Assembly (NCBI RefSeq): GCF_009649175.1
Contig: NZ_WJPO01000005.1
Location: forward strand, 1 to 64,000
Direction of reading: 5' to 3'
Source of the DNA: Rhodovulum strictum
Lineage (GTDB): Bacteria > Pseudomonadota > Alphaproteobacteria > Rhodobacterales > Rhodobacteraceae
DNA: 64,000 nt
The position numbers were made by a program, and so were the translations under genes. Shown here piece by piece: positions 18,401-27,553 of this stretch (the first letter of the stretch is position 1; each line of letters begins with the position of its first letter). Below the pieces are notes generated by a model, which saw only the letters and a program-made list of their open reading frames with translations, searched no databases and had not been told where the DNA came from.

Positions 18401-19188
18401 GAGGTGCCGGGGCTGTCGGCGGGCTCGTCCAGAGTGAAGCGGCCGCTCACGCGCTGCACCCCGTCGGTCGCCAGCGCAAGATCGGCGCCGAAATCCGACA
18501 ATGTGCCCGCGCCCGCCAGCGTCAGCGCAACCGGCGGGCTGCCGGGCAGGCCCAGAAGCCCCGCGACCAGCCCGCCTGCCCCCTCGCTCAGCGCGATATC
18601 CAGCGCCAGCGCGCGGCTGTCATTGGCAAAGCTTGCCACCACGGCAAAGCGCCCCTCGGCATCGTTGCGGGTGGCGTTCAGGTCGACCGCCCCTGCCCCG
18701 TCCGTCAGCCAAAGCGCGGCCGTGATCGCAAGTTCGGCCGACTGGCCCAGCACCGCCGCGCCCAGATCCAGCCGGGGCGTCGCGATCTCGCCGATCTCGA
18801 TGGCGACGGGCAGTTCGGGTAGCTGGAAGGGCTGCGCCTCGGCATCCTCGACCCGGGGGCCGTCCTCGCCCACGGGAAGCCGGATCAGCTCGATTTCCTC
18901 GGCGCGCAGGCGCCGGACGGCGACCCGGCCGCGCAGCAATGCGGCGCGCGACCAGTCAAGCTCGGCGCCGCGGATCGTCAGCCAGACCCCTTCGGCATCG
19001 GCAATGGTCAGCGTTTCAAGCGTGGCCCGCGACGAGAGCGCGCCGCGAAAGCCGGTGATGTCGATCTCGCGCCCGGCCGAGGACAGCCGGTCGGCCAGGA
19101 ACCGCTCCAGCAGGCTGCGGTCATCATCTTGCGCGGCCAGCGGCTGGGCGGTGGCGATCATCAGGACAAGGGCAAGCCGCAATCGCAT
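15484..19188 (-). CDS. tamB: Translocation and assembly module subunit TamB
   Basis: This is a very large (1234-residue) inner-membrane-anchored periplasmic protein with an N-terminal signal/anchor. Its long repetitive body is rich in Leu, Gly, Ala and Asp, as in TamB beta-taco folds. A C-terminal DUF490 domain ends in the beta-strand pattern QTRIELNFDLSPQVTVRGRLG. TamB bridges the envelope and works with TamA in outer-membrane protein insertion; related AsmA-like proteins move phospholipid. Its ATG overlaps the tamA stop by one base (TGATG), so the two are translationally coupled, which confirms the identity. Confidence 0.92.
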   Translation of the reverse strand: MRLRLALVLMIATAQPLAAQDDDRSLLERFLADRLSSAGREIDITGFRGALSSRATLETLTIADAEGVWLTIRGAELDWSRAALLRGRVAVRRLRAEEIELIRLPVGEDGPRVEDAEAQPFQLPELPVAIEIGEIATPRLDLGAAVLGQSAELAITAALWLTDGAGAVDLNATRNDAEGRFAVVASFANDSRALALDIALSEGAGGLVAGLLGLPGSPPVALTLAGAGTLSDFGADLALATDGVQRVSGRFTLDEPADSPGTSRFALNIAGDVAPLVAEQVRPFFGDAARVQVAGTRRADGGTDLSRLDLETGALTLGGTLALAPSGLPERLALDGTLTGPVALPLAGPETRVDGARLTARFDAALGEEWQAEAVLDGLAREGLALGRAAIAGSGTIRPVSPTALTADLTFAATGLAHDDPALARALGDALRGTARIVHAEGADLRLDALRLDAGGLRATASGTLGALRAGLPLDGQAELALDDLARIAPLTGAALGGAAEARVQGRYGLLDGVFDLRLAADTRDLSIGTPRLDPLLAGAGNLSLAAARGPAGTALRALAIETPALRLTAEGDLSTAAAGLRLSGELPELALVDGRLSGPGNIDASLGWEDGGRIRIDRLEATGAGARLTATGALTPDDPALPAEGRVTLAARDLAPFSGLAGRPLRGALDATLTGAGALRGDLSAELDARGQGLALGLGAIDRLIGDESRISARGARRNGTPMIEALDLSTPVLRLNAAEAEGDALTLSGRLADLALLAPGFPGPLTVTGRAQPTNGDLRLALDATGPGGTTARLAGTLALDGAQADLSATGTAPLALVNGFIAPRSLDGQARYDLALRGPLALSALSGRAVTEGARLALPAQGLAVTGIAGAVALSGGRAQIELAGAVDGSGRVSVTGPVTLAAPFDGDLAIALDRAPLRNDPLFETRLDGRLTMRGPLAGGALIAGRIDLGRTEIAVPSGGATAGGPIPEITHIGESAASRATRARAGLLAGTGRDGGGRPYPLDLTIVAPGQVFVRGRGLDAEVGGTLRLRGTTADVIPDGRFDLIRGRLDILSRRFELTEGQVSLQGALDPYLRFVAATRSGDISAQVMLEGRASAPEIRFRSEPDLPEDEVLSRLLFGRGITQLSAFQALQLATAVAGLAGGDGAGLLGRVRQGTGLDDLDLRQTEDGETEVSIGKYLSDDLYSEVTVDGAGQTRIELNFDLSPQVTVRGRLGADGDTGIGIFYERDY

Positions 19189-21005
19189 CAGAAGGCCTGC
19201 CCGATGCCGATATAGATCTGCACGCCATCCCCGGTGCCGCCGCCCACGGGTGCCGCGATATCCACCCGGATCGGGCCGATGCCGGTATCATAGCGCAGCC
19301 CCAGCCCCGCGCCCGAATGCCAGTCGCCATCGCCGCCCCAGGAATCGGCGCCGACAAACCCCGCATCGGCAAAGGCCACAAGCCCGATATTGCGGCGCAT
19401 CCCCACCCGCGCCTCGGCCGAGAGCCCGACGAAGGAGCGCCCGCCGATCCGCTCGCCGCCGGGCAGATCGACCGCCAGCGACTGATAGGGCTGGCCGCGC
19501 ACCGTGCCGCCGCCGCCCGAGAAGAACAGCAGCGCGGGCGGCACGCCCTCGGCCCCCGCGCCAAGGACCGAGCCGAATTGCAGCCGCCCCGCCAGCACCA
19601 CCCGCTCGCCCATGCTGCGATAGAGCCGCGCATCGGCCGTCAGCCGCGCGCCGCTTTCGGCCGAGCCCCCGAGCGCAAGGAAGGGCATCACGCCAAGGCC
19701 AAGATAGCTGCCGCCGGCGGGGTTCAGCAGGTTGTCGCGGTCGTCGCGGGTGGCCGTGACCGGCAGCAGCGCATGGGTCATGCTGCGTCGGCCCAGATCG
19801 TCGCGCACGTCGGAATAGCTGAGCAGAATCGCCGCCTCGCCCGCCAGCCGTTTCGACAGCGTGCGCGTCAGCCCGATGCCGAAGCGGGCGGTATCCTCGC
19901 GGGAATCGGGCTCGTCCAGATGCTCGATGGCGGCGAGGGCGAAGAACCCCGTATCGGGGCCGATGAAGGCCGGGCGGTCAAGGCGCAGGGCCAGCCGGTA
20001 ATCCTCGCCGCCGCCTTCGGTGCCGCCGATCCCCGAGATCGCGGCGTCGAATCGCAGCCGCTCGGCCCCGCCCATCAGGTTGCGATGCAGCCAGAAGGCC
20101 GACAGCGCGACACCTTCGAGCGAGGACAGCTCGGCGCCGAAGCCCAGCCGCCGCGGCCTGTCATCGGTGACGTTCAGCGTGATGTCCATGCGCCCGTCCG
20201 GGTCCAGCGTCTCGGCCTCGGCCAGGCTGACCGAGCGGAAGGCGCCGGTGCGTCGCAGCCGGTCGGCGCTGCGCTCCAGCGCCTCGGGATCGAAGCGGCG
20301 TCCGGTGGGCAGCCCGGCAATCGCGCGCAGCCGTTCCGGCCGCACCGCCGAGCGCCCGGCGATCACCAGATCGCCGAACTGCACCACCGGCCCGGGCACC
20401 AGCCCCAGCCGCGCGTCAATCGTGGCGCCGGGATGTTGCGCGATGATGCGCTGGTCGCCCAATTCCACCTTGGCATGCCCGGCCGCGCGCCATCCGGCAA
20501 CGCCCGCCGCCGCGGCGTCGCGGATCGCGGTGCTGCGCGCGCGCTTGCCGGGGGCAAAGCCTTCGGGCAGTTCGGTGCCGGGGGCCAGCGGGGCGATCTG
20601 CGCCACGGAAAAGGCAAAGGCGGGGCCCTTGTCGATGTCGATCTCGACCCGCGCGATGCGATCGGGCAGCGCCAGCGGAGAGATATCGGCCGCCTCGCGC
20701 CCATCGAGCCGGATATGGATGACCGGCGCGTAATAGCCGCGCGCGTAAAGCGCCCCGATCAGCCGGGCGTAATCGGCCCGCGCCGCGGCAAGGATGTCCT
20801 GCGCGCTGGCATCCGGGCCTGCGGCGGCCTCGAGGCTGAGTGCAGAGGCCCGCAATGCGTCGCGCAACCCGTCCGACGCGCCGGGGGCGGACAGCCGGAC
20901 CTCGGCCGCCCATGCAGGCGCCGACGAGAGCGCCAGCGCCACAAGCGCCACGAGACATCCGGTTCGGTTCGATTCGGCCAAGACGCGCCCCCTGTCGCCG
21001 CCCAT
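19188..21005 (-). CDS. tamA: Autotransporter/outer-membrane protein assembly factor TamA (BamA family)
   Basis: The 605 residues have a signal peptide (core CLVALVALALSSAPAWA), three POTRA-like segments (about 35-270) and a C-terminal 16-stranded-barrel region typical of the Omp85 superfamily. Late features are FFSGGGGTVRGQPYQS (the conserved loop region) and GLGLRYDTGIGPIRVDIA, ending in a terminal Phe. The start is uncertain. The ATG at 21005 has no clear Shine-Dalgarno sequence, whereas a TTG at 20981 has AGGGGGCG before it. The gene begins 54 bases after pucC on the same strand. Confidence 0.9.
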   Translation of the reverse strand: MGGDRGRVLAESNRTGCLVALVALALSSAPAWAAEVRLSAPGASDGLRDALRASALSLEAAAGPDASAQDILAAARADYARLIGALYARGYYAPVIHIRLDGREAADISPLALPDRIARVEIDIDKGPAFAFSVAQIAPLAPGTELPEGFAPGKRARSTAIRDAAAAGVAGWRAAGHAKVELGDQRIIAQHPGATIDARLGLVPGPVVQFGDLVIAGRSAVRPERLRAIAGLPTGRRFDPEALERSADRLRRTGAFRSVSLAEAETLDPDGRMDITLNVTDDRPRRLGFGAELSSLEGVALSAFWLHRNLMGGAERLRFDAAISGIGGTEGGGEDYRLALRLDRPAFIGPDTGFFALAAIEHLDEPDSREDTARFGIGLTRTLSKRLAGEAAILLSYSDVRDDLGRRSMTHALLPVTATRDDRDNLLNPAGGSYLGLGVMPFLALGGSAESGARLTADARLYRSMGERVVLAGRLQFGSVLGAGAEGVPPALLFFSGGGGTVRGQPYQSLAVDLPGGERIGGRSFVGLSAEARVGMRRNIGLVAFADAGFVGADSWGGDGDWHSGAGLGLRYDTGIGPIRVDIAAPVGGGTGDGVQIYIGIGQAF

Positions 21006-21059
21006 ACTGGTCCAAGCGGCGCAGGGATTGAAGGCCGAAGCGCGGAAACGTGATGCCGC

Positions 21060-22472
21060 TCAGGTCGAGCGGCGCTCGGCGCCGAAAACCTTTTGCGCAA
21101 CAAGCGGGTAGGCCACCACAACCGTCACCACGAGAAACAGCAGCTCTGCCCCGTAGACAAAGAAATAGGGCGTGGCCGGACCGAACAGACCCGAGAATGG
21201 CGACAGCAGGATCAGGTCGCGCGCAATCCCGCCCAGCGCGATCGCGATACCTGCCGAGGTGGCCTGAACCGCCCCCCAGGCGCCCAGCGCAAGGCCCACC
21301 TGTTCCTTCGGGGCGGCGCGCATGGTGGCGGTCAGGGTGCCGTGGCTGAACAGCCCCGCCCCGAATCCGGCCAGCCCCGTGCCGATGATGAAGATGGCCG
21401 GGCTTTGCAGCGTGGCCGAGAAGGTGATCAGCGCAAAGGCCGGCACCCCCACCAGCGCCCCCGCCCCCGCCATCACCATCGGATCGGCGCCGCGGCTGAG
21501 CACGCGCGAGGCCAGCGCAAAGCCGATCAGCCCGCCCATCGCCAGCGTTGCCGTCAGCCGCGTGGTCGAGGCGACGGACATTCCCAGCACCTCGCCGCCA
21601 TAGGGTTCCAGCAGCACCTCGGCCAGACCGAAGCCCATCGTGCCAAGCCCGATGATCCACAGCAGCCGACGCGGGTTGGCGCCGCGCATGAACAGCCCCC
21701 AGGCATCCGAGAAACTGGGGTCGGGCTCGGGATTGACGCGCTGGCGATAGGCCCGCTCGCGGTCGCGCGCCTCCATCTTCCAGATCGCGAGGACGTTGAA
21801 GACCAGCGTCATCACCGCGGCGCCCTGGATCACCTGGATCAGGCGCGGGTGGCTGAAATTTTCCAGCAGCTTGCCGAAGATCAGCGCACTGGCGATCATG
21901 CCCGCCAGCATCATCACATACATCAGCCCGACCACATTGGGCTGATCCTCGCGCGGGGCAAGATCGGTGGCCAGCGCAAGCCCGACGGTCTGGACGATAT
22001 GCACGCCCGCCCCCACCAGCAGGAAGGCAAGCGCCGCGCTGACAAGCCCGATCCAGAGCGGCGCATCGGCCGCGAATTGCTGTTGCGACAGCACGATCAG
22101 CGCAAGCGGCATGATCGCGAAACCGCCCCATGCCAGCAGCGTGCCCTTCCAGATATAGGGCACCCGGCGCCAGCCGAGCGCGGATTTGTGGGTGTCGGAC
22201 TTGAACCCGATCAGCGCCCGGAACGGCGCGAACAGAAGCGGCAGCGCGATCATCACGCCGACGATCGTGGCGGGAACCTCAAGCTCGACGATCATCACGC
22301 GGTTCAGCGTGCCGACCAGCAGCACCATCGACATGCCGACAGACACCTGGAACAGGGCCAGGCGCAACAGGCGTGACAGGGGAAGGTCGTCGCTGGCAGC
22401 CTCGGCAAAGGGCATCAGGCGCATGCCTGCGCTCGCGATGCCCTGGATCGCCATCCGGCTAAGTCGATTCAT
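21060..22472 (-). CDS. pucC: LH2 assembly factor PucC (MFS-like BCD family)
   Basis: This 470-residue membrane protein has about 12 hydrophobic segments and belongs to the PucC/LhaA/Bch2 family. These proteins are needed for high-level light-harvesting 2 complex assembly and are thought to handle bacteriochlorophyll or the apoproteins. Family-like sequences include GFKSDTHKSALGWRRVPYIW, APREDQPNVVGLMYVMMLAGM and LFSHGTLTATM. It lies third in the puc operon, 157 bases after pucA, with a strong hairpin in the gap that can set the lower PucC level. A short GCCGCT/AGCGGC hairpin straddles its stop (21055-21073), possibly a weak terminator before tamA. Confidence 0.95.
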   Translation of the reverse strand: MNRLSRMAIQGIASAGMRLMPFAEAASDDLPLSRLLRLALFQVSVGMSMVLLVGTLNRVMIVELEVPATIVGVMIALPLLFAPFRALIGFKSDTHKSALGWRRVPYIWKGTLLAWGGFAIMPLALIVLSQQQFAADAPLWIGLVSAALAFLLVGAGVHIVQTVGLALATDLAPREDQPNVVGLMYVMMLAGMIASALIFGKLLENFSHPRLIQVIQGAAVMTLVFNVLAIWKMEARDRERAYRQRVNPEPDPSFSDAWGLFMRGANPRRLLWIIGLGTMGFGLAEVLLEPYGGEVLGMSVASTTRLTATLAMGGLIGFALASRVLSRGADPMVMAGAGALVGVPAFALITFSATLQSPAIFIIGTGLAGFGAGLFSHGTLTATMRAAPKEQVGLALGAWGAVQATSAGIAIALGGIARDLILLSPFSGLFGPATPYFFVYGAELLFLVVTVVVAYPLVAQKVFGAERRST

Positions 22473-22570
22473 GCGGTCGCTCTCTGCACGGCGCGATGCG
22501 TCACAGCCGTATTCCGATTGCCCGCGGGCGCGCGTTTTCCAGTCATGGGCCCGGACATGCGGGCCGAGAT

Positions 22571-22602
22571 GCGAAGGCCGAGGACTGATCCCCGGCCTTC
22601 GC
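22571..22602 (-). terminator. Intercistronic hairpin between pucA and pucC
   Basis: Two 13-base arms (22571-22583 and 22590-22602) pair with one mismatch around a six-base loop. In known puf and puc operons such hairpins stop most transcripts and protect the upstream mRNA from 3' decay, giving far more antenna peptide than assembly factor. The same role is likely here, though not shown. Confidence 0.75.
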
Positions 22603-22629
22603 CGTGTTCGCTACACGGATCGCAGGCCC

Positions 22630-22812
22630 TTAGGCCGCGTCGGTTTCCGAGGTGGTGACCACGGCGGCGCCTTGCTTGTAGTAGTCAGCAAAGAAGCCGG
22701 ATTGGGTCACGAGGCCCAGGTGGACCAGGAACGAGCTGATGGCAACGGCGCTCAGGAAGAGCGGGATGCCGACGGTCGGCTTAACGACGAGCCAGAGTTT
22801 CGCGTTGTTCAT
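22630..22812 (-). CDS. pucA: Light-harvesting 2 alpha polypeptide
   Basis: This 60-residue antenna subunit has a single membrane helix. It shows the LH2 alpha pattern KLWLVVKPTVGIPLFLSA, the bacteriochlorophyll-ligating His31, and Tyr44-Tyr45, which hydrogen-bond the B850 pigments. Tyr at both sites points to an 850-nm rather than an 800-820-nm form. The C-terminal tail after residue 48 is polar. It begins 15 bases after pucB, with AGGAGT in the gap on the minus strand. Alpha-beta pairs assemble into rings around bacteriochlorophyll a and carotenoid in the intracytoplasmic membrane. Confidence 0.97.
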   Translation of the reverse strand: MNNAKLWLVVKPTVGIPLFLSAVAISSFLVHLGLVTQSGFFADYYKQGAAVVTTSETDAA

Positions 22813-22827
22813 ACCTTGGTACTCCTC

Positions 22828-22983
22828 TTAGCCGAGCCACGGCGTGCCGACGGCAGCCAGGAAGTGCGCGACGAGCGCGATGGCGCCGAACACGCGGGTG
22901 CCATCGATCACTTGCTTGTGCACTTCTTCGGCTTCAGCGAGCGTCAGGCCGGTCGGCCAGACTTTGTTGGGATCGTCAGTCAT
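22828..22983 (-). CDS. pucB: Light-harvesting 2 beta polypeptide
   Basis: The 51-residue beta subunit closely resembles the Rhodobacter protein: [13 protein letters not shown] at the start, EAEEVHKQ with His22, His40 as bacteriochlorophyll ligand in ALVAHFLA, and TPWLG at the end. I take the ATG at 22983, preceded by GGGGAGA; the longer open frame upstream is leader sequence. It is first in the pucBAC operon. The 5' region carries PpsR-type operators, so expression should rise at low oxygen. Confidence 0.97.
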   Translation of the reverse strand: MTDDPNKVWPTGLTLAEAEEVHKQVIDGTRVFGAIALVAHFLAAVGTPWLG

Positions 22984-23118
22984 ATTGTCGTCTCCCCAAT
23001 ATGGTTTCGACTGCGTTTGCGTGCAGAACCTGCACCTCTTCGACAAGACCGGACCGGTCAACCGCTTTCACTTTCATGTCCGCGACGCTGCCGGTCCAGC
23101 CTCGTCACTTAGAAACGA

Positions 23119-23136
23119 TGTCACAAGCGATTGACG
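23119..23136. promoter_or_regulatory. PpsR/CrtJ site, distal copy (one mismatch)
   Basis: TGTCACAAGCGATTGACG fits TGT-N12-ACA except for the last base. It is 7 bp from a perfect site; PpsR/CrtJ binds such close pairs cooperatively. It covers the likely -10 region of the puc promoter. Confidence 0.6.
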
Positions 23137-23149
23137 TTGGCAATGTCAA
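23121..23149 (-). promoter_or_regulatory. Candidate pucBAC promoter
   Basis: On the minus strand a perfect TTGACA (23149-23144) is followed after 17 bases by TTGTGA (23126-23121). The -10 is poor, but each hexamer lies inside one of the two PpsR sites, as expected for a repressed puc promoter. It would give a leader of about 130 nt before pucB. An inverted repeat TTGAC-N9-GTCAA also spans 23131-23149. The rest of the 23162-23371 gap shows no clear plus-strand promoter. Confidence 0.5.
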
Positions 23150-23161
23150 CGTAGGCTTACA
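23144..23161. promoter_or_regulatory. PpsR/CrtJ site, perfect copy
   Basis: TGTCAACGTAGGCTTACA is a full TGT-N12-ACA match, the operator of the aerobic photosynthesis-gene repressor PpsR (CrtJ). It contains the TTGACA (minus strand) taken as the puc -35. Confidence 0.75.
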
Positions 23162-23371
23162 GAGGCCCCGGATCGTGCGGCATATTGAGCAGCCCTGACA
23201 GCCTGTCGCAGGAGTCGCAGCCGCCCTGCCCTGCGACCCTGCGGACCCTTGATCTCGGCCCGTGCAGATGGGGTAATCGGGGCGCCGAACCGCAACTGTC
23301 GTTCATGTCGGACCGGAACAAGGCTTTCGCATCCGACGACGACACAGACCCTGGAAAGAACCGGAGGAACG

Positions 23372-23695
23372 ATGAACAGCTATCCCTGGGACGCCTGGTG
23401 GCCCAAGCTCTCTGCCAACCAGCACATGACCGACGTCAAGATCGACCGCACCAAGACGACGATGTTCTCGGACGCGCTGGGCCTTGCGCTGCTGTCCGAC
23501 AAGAAGCCGAATTTCGAACTGAAGACGTCCAACCCCACGCCGCTGTCGTCCAAGATGGGCTGGGATCTTCTGGGCGGTAAGGGCGAAGGCAATGTCGTGC
23601 TGACCACCGCCGAGCCCTACCCGCTGTCCGCGCGCATGGGCTGGAAACTGCTCAGCGAGCGCAAGTACTACGCCATCGCCGCGCATCAGCAATAA
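23372..23695 (+). CDS. Small three-repeat protein of unknown function, divergent from puc
   Basis: I do not recognise this 107-residue protein. It contains three copies of a repeat with core TPLSxxhGhxhhSxRK (h, hydrophobic): TMFSDALGLALLSDKK at 30-45, TPLSSKMGWDLLGGKG at 56-71 and YPLSARMGWKLLSERK at 83-98, spaced 26 and 27 residues. The N terminus is Trp-rich (WDAWWPKL). It has no signal peptide or membrane helix. GGAGG precedes the ATG. It is divergent from pucB and shares a control region with tandem PpsR sites, so a link to photosynthesis is plausible. Its size (about 12 kDa) is near the 14-kDa LH2 gamma protein PucE of R. capsulatus, but I cannot confirm homology. A second protein with this repeat lies at 30092-30361. 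Confidence 0.8.
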   Translation: MNSYPWDAWWPKLSANQHMTDVKIDRTKTTMFSDALGLALLSDKKPNFELKTSNPTPLSSKMGWDLLGGKGEGNVVLTTAEPYPLSARMGWKLLSERKYYAIAAHQQ

Positions 23696-23810
23696 GACTG
23701 CACGGACGACCCGACGCCCGCGCCGACCCCAGGTCTGCGCGGGCGTCTTGCGTCTGGCGCCCCGATCCGGCGGCCCGGACGCGCACCGGCAAAGCGAAAG
23801 GGTCAAGCGA

Positions 23811-23839
23811 AAGGGCCGGCCCATGCGGACCGGCCCCTT
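23811..23839. terminator. Hairpin between the three-repeat gene and ndk
   Basis: AAGGGCCGG (23811-23819) pairs with CCGGCCCCTT (23830-23839) with one bulged base and a ten-base loop. It lies in the convergent gap and can serve either gene. Confidence 0.6.
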
Positions 23840-23851
23840 GAGTTTCGCGGC

Positions 23852-23876
23852 GCAGGATCCTTCCAGAGGATCCTGC
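23852..23876. terminator. Hairpin at the 3' side of ndk
   Basis: A perfect 9-bp stem (GCAGGATCC with GGATCCTGC) closes a seven-base loop, 7 bases beyond the ndk stop on the minus strand. There is no long U run. With the neighbouring hairpin it forms a two-way termination zone. Confidence 0.6.
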
Positions 23877-23883
23877 CAAGACG

Positions 23884-24306
23884 TCAGCCGACCAGTTCGA
23901 GGCCCGAGAAGAAATAGGCGATCTCGACCGCGGCGGTGTCCTCGCCATCCGAGCCATGCACCGAGTTCTCGCCGATCGAAAGCGCGAATTCCTTGCGGAT
24001 CGTGCCCTCGGCCGCCTCGGCGGGGTTGGTGGCGCCCATCACTTCGCGATTCTTCGCCACCGCATTCTCGCCTTCCAGCACCTGCACGACGATCGGCTCG
24101 GAGGCCATGAACTCGCACAGTTCGTCATAGAAGGGGCGCTCCTTGTGGACGGCATAGAACACGCCGGCCTGCGCCTTGGTCAGGTGGATGCGCTTCTGCG
24201 CGACGATGCGCAGGCCCGCGGCTTCGAGTTTCGCGTTGATCGCGCCGGTCAGGTTGCGGCGCGTCGCGTCGGGCTTGATGATCGAGAAGGTGCGCTGGAT
24301 CGCCAT
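23884..24306 (-). CDS. ndk: Nucleoside diphosphate kinase
   Basis: It transfers the gamma phosphate of ATP to nucleoside diphosphates through a phosphohistidine. The 140 residues are the standard length. [14 protein letters not shown] opens the fold, [12 protein letters not shown] and [21 protein letters not shown] are family blocks, and the active His117 is in ENSVHGSD. The ATG at 24306 gives the conserved N terminus. The gene is divergent from the ABC-F gene and convergent with the three-repeat gene, so it is probably a single unit. Confidence 0.97.
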   Translation of the reverse strand: MAIQRTFSIIKPDATRRNLTGAINAKLEAAGLRIVAQKRIHLTKAQAGVFYAVHKERPFYDELCEFMASEPIVVQVLEGENAVAKNREVMGATNPAEAAEGTIRKEFALSIGENSVHGSDGEDTAAVEIAYFFSGLELVG

Positions 24307-24436
24307 GTCGGATGTCCTTGTGTGCTGCGGCACCCCCGCGCGGGGGTGCGGGAAAAATCGCGGCCCTGCTAGCATGGGGCCTGTCCGGTGAAAAGCCGCG
24401 ATTGACGGCACGCGGCGGGGCTGGCACTGACCGCGC

Positions 24437-26284
<1,848 letters not shown>

Positions 26285-26285
26285 C

Positions 26286-26906
26286 TTGGACCCGACCTTC
26301 TACATATCGGCCTTTGTCACGCTGTTCGTGGTGATCGACCCGATCGGGCTGGCGCCGCTGTTCGTGGCGCTGACCCAGGGCATCGACCCGCGCGCGCGCC
26401 GTGCGATCGCGTTCCGCGCCGCCGCCATCGCCATCGGCCTGCTGACGTTGTTCGGCATCTTCGGCGAACAGGTGCTGGGATTCGTCGGCATCTCGATGCC
26501 CGCCTTCCGCATCGCGGGCGGCATCCTTCTGTTCCTGACCGCGCTTGACATGCTGTTCGAACGGCGCACGAAACGGCGCGAGGATCAGGCGCACGAGGAT
26601 CGCCCCGATCCATCGGTCTTTCCGCTGGCAACGCCGCTGATCGCGGGGCCCGGCGCAATGGCGACGATGATCCTGCTGATCGGCGCGGTCGGGCGCGAAC
26701 CGGTCGCGATGGTGCTGATCCATCTGGTGATGCTGGCGGTGATCGGGGTCGTGCTGCTGATGTTCCTGGCGGCCGGGCTGATCGAACGCGCGCTGGGGCG
26801 GACCGGCATCAACGTGGTCACGCGGCTTCTGGGGATGCTGCTTGCGGCGCTGTCGGTGCAGTTCGTGCTGGACGGGTTGCGCGATTTCGGGCTTGCGCCG
26901 GTCTGA
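26286..26906 (+). CDS. MarC family integral membrane protein
   Basis: The 206 residues have six predicted membrane helices and the MarC/UPF0056 features TLFVVIDPIGLAPLF near the start, GGILLFLTALDM, and FPLATPLIAGPGA in the second half. I chose the TTG at 26286 because it gives the family N terminus MDPTFYISAF and lies one base after the upstream stop; the longer frame runs inside the ABC-F gene. MarC proteins were once linked to multiple antibiotic resistance, but their real transport role is unsettled. Confidence 0.88.
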   Translation: MDPTFYISAFVTLFVVIDPIGLAPLFVALTQGIDPRARRAIAFRAAAIAIGLLTLFGIFGEQVLGFVGISMPAFRIAGGILLFLTALDMLFERRTKRREDQAHEDRPDPSVFPLATPLIAGPGAMATMILLIGAVGREPVAMVLIHLVMLAVIGVVLLMFLAAGLIERALGRTGINVVTRLLGMLLAALSVQFVLDGLRDFGLAPV

Positions 26907-26965
26907 CACCCTCGCGATTGCGGGGCCGGTCCCTATATCGGGGACAGGAACCCGAAAGGATGGCC

Positions 26966-27547
26966 ATGGACGGCGACAGCCTTGCAAGACTGCTTTACCT
27001 CGTGCTGCTCGGCTCGGCGATTGCCGGGTATTTCTTCGTCGCGAACCGCCACCGTCTGGGTCAGGTCGCGCAACAGGCGGCGATCTGGGGGCTGATCTTC
27101 GTGGGCGTTATCGCGGGATTCGGGCTGTGGTCGGACATCCGCCGCGACGTGGCCCCGCGTCAGGAGGTGTTCGCCGATCAGGCCCGCGTCGAGGTGCCCC
27201 GCGCGCCGGACGGGCATTACTACCTGACGGTCCGGATCAACGGCGCGCCGATCCGATTCGTGGTCGATACCGGCGCGACGGACGTGGTCCTGACCCGGCG
27301 CGATGCGCAGCGGGTGGGGCTTGACCCCGATGCGCTGGACTATATCGCCGAGGCGCGCACGGCGAACGGGGTGGTGCGCACCGCGCCGGTGCGGCTGGAA
27401 CTGGTGGAACTGGGACCGATCGAGGATCGCGGCGTCCGCGCCTTCGTCAATTCGGGCGAGATGCGGGAATCGCTTCTGGGCATGGGCTATCTGAACCGCT
27501 TTGCACGGATCGAGCTTGTGCGCGACCGGATGATCCTGACCCGCTGA
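26966..27547 (+). CDS. Membrane-anchored retropepsin-like aspartic protease (clan AA, TIGR02281 type)
   Basis: The 193 residues have two N-terminal membrane segments (about 9-26 and 38-56) and a C-terminal periplasmic domain with the catalytic motif FVVDTGATDVVLT (Asp101-Thr-Gly), then a late LLGMGYLNRF. Such single-domain bacterial enzymes dimerise to make the active site, as retropepsins do; their targets are largely unknown. Two ATGs are possible (26960 and 26966). AAAGGA ends 5 bases before the second, which I prefer. It is convergent with holC, leaving only 6 bases between stops. Confidence 0.85.
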   Translation: MDGDSLARLLYLVLLGSAIAGYFFVANRHRLGQVAQQAAIWGLIFVGVIAGFGLWSDIRRDVAPRQEVFADQARVEVPRAPDGHYYLTVRINGAPIRFVVDTGATDVVLTRRDAQRVGLDPDALDYIAEARTANGVVRTAPVRLELVELGPIEDRGVRAFVNSGEMRESLLGMGYLNRFARIELVRDRMILTR

Positions 27548-27553
27548 AGGCGT

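Noticed and set aside
23162-23371. Further PpsR or FnrL sites for the plus-strand repeat gene
   Set aside because: I looked for TGT-N12-ACA and TTGAT-N4-ATCAA and saw no acceptable match in this stretch.
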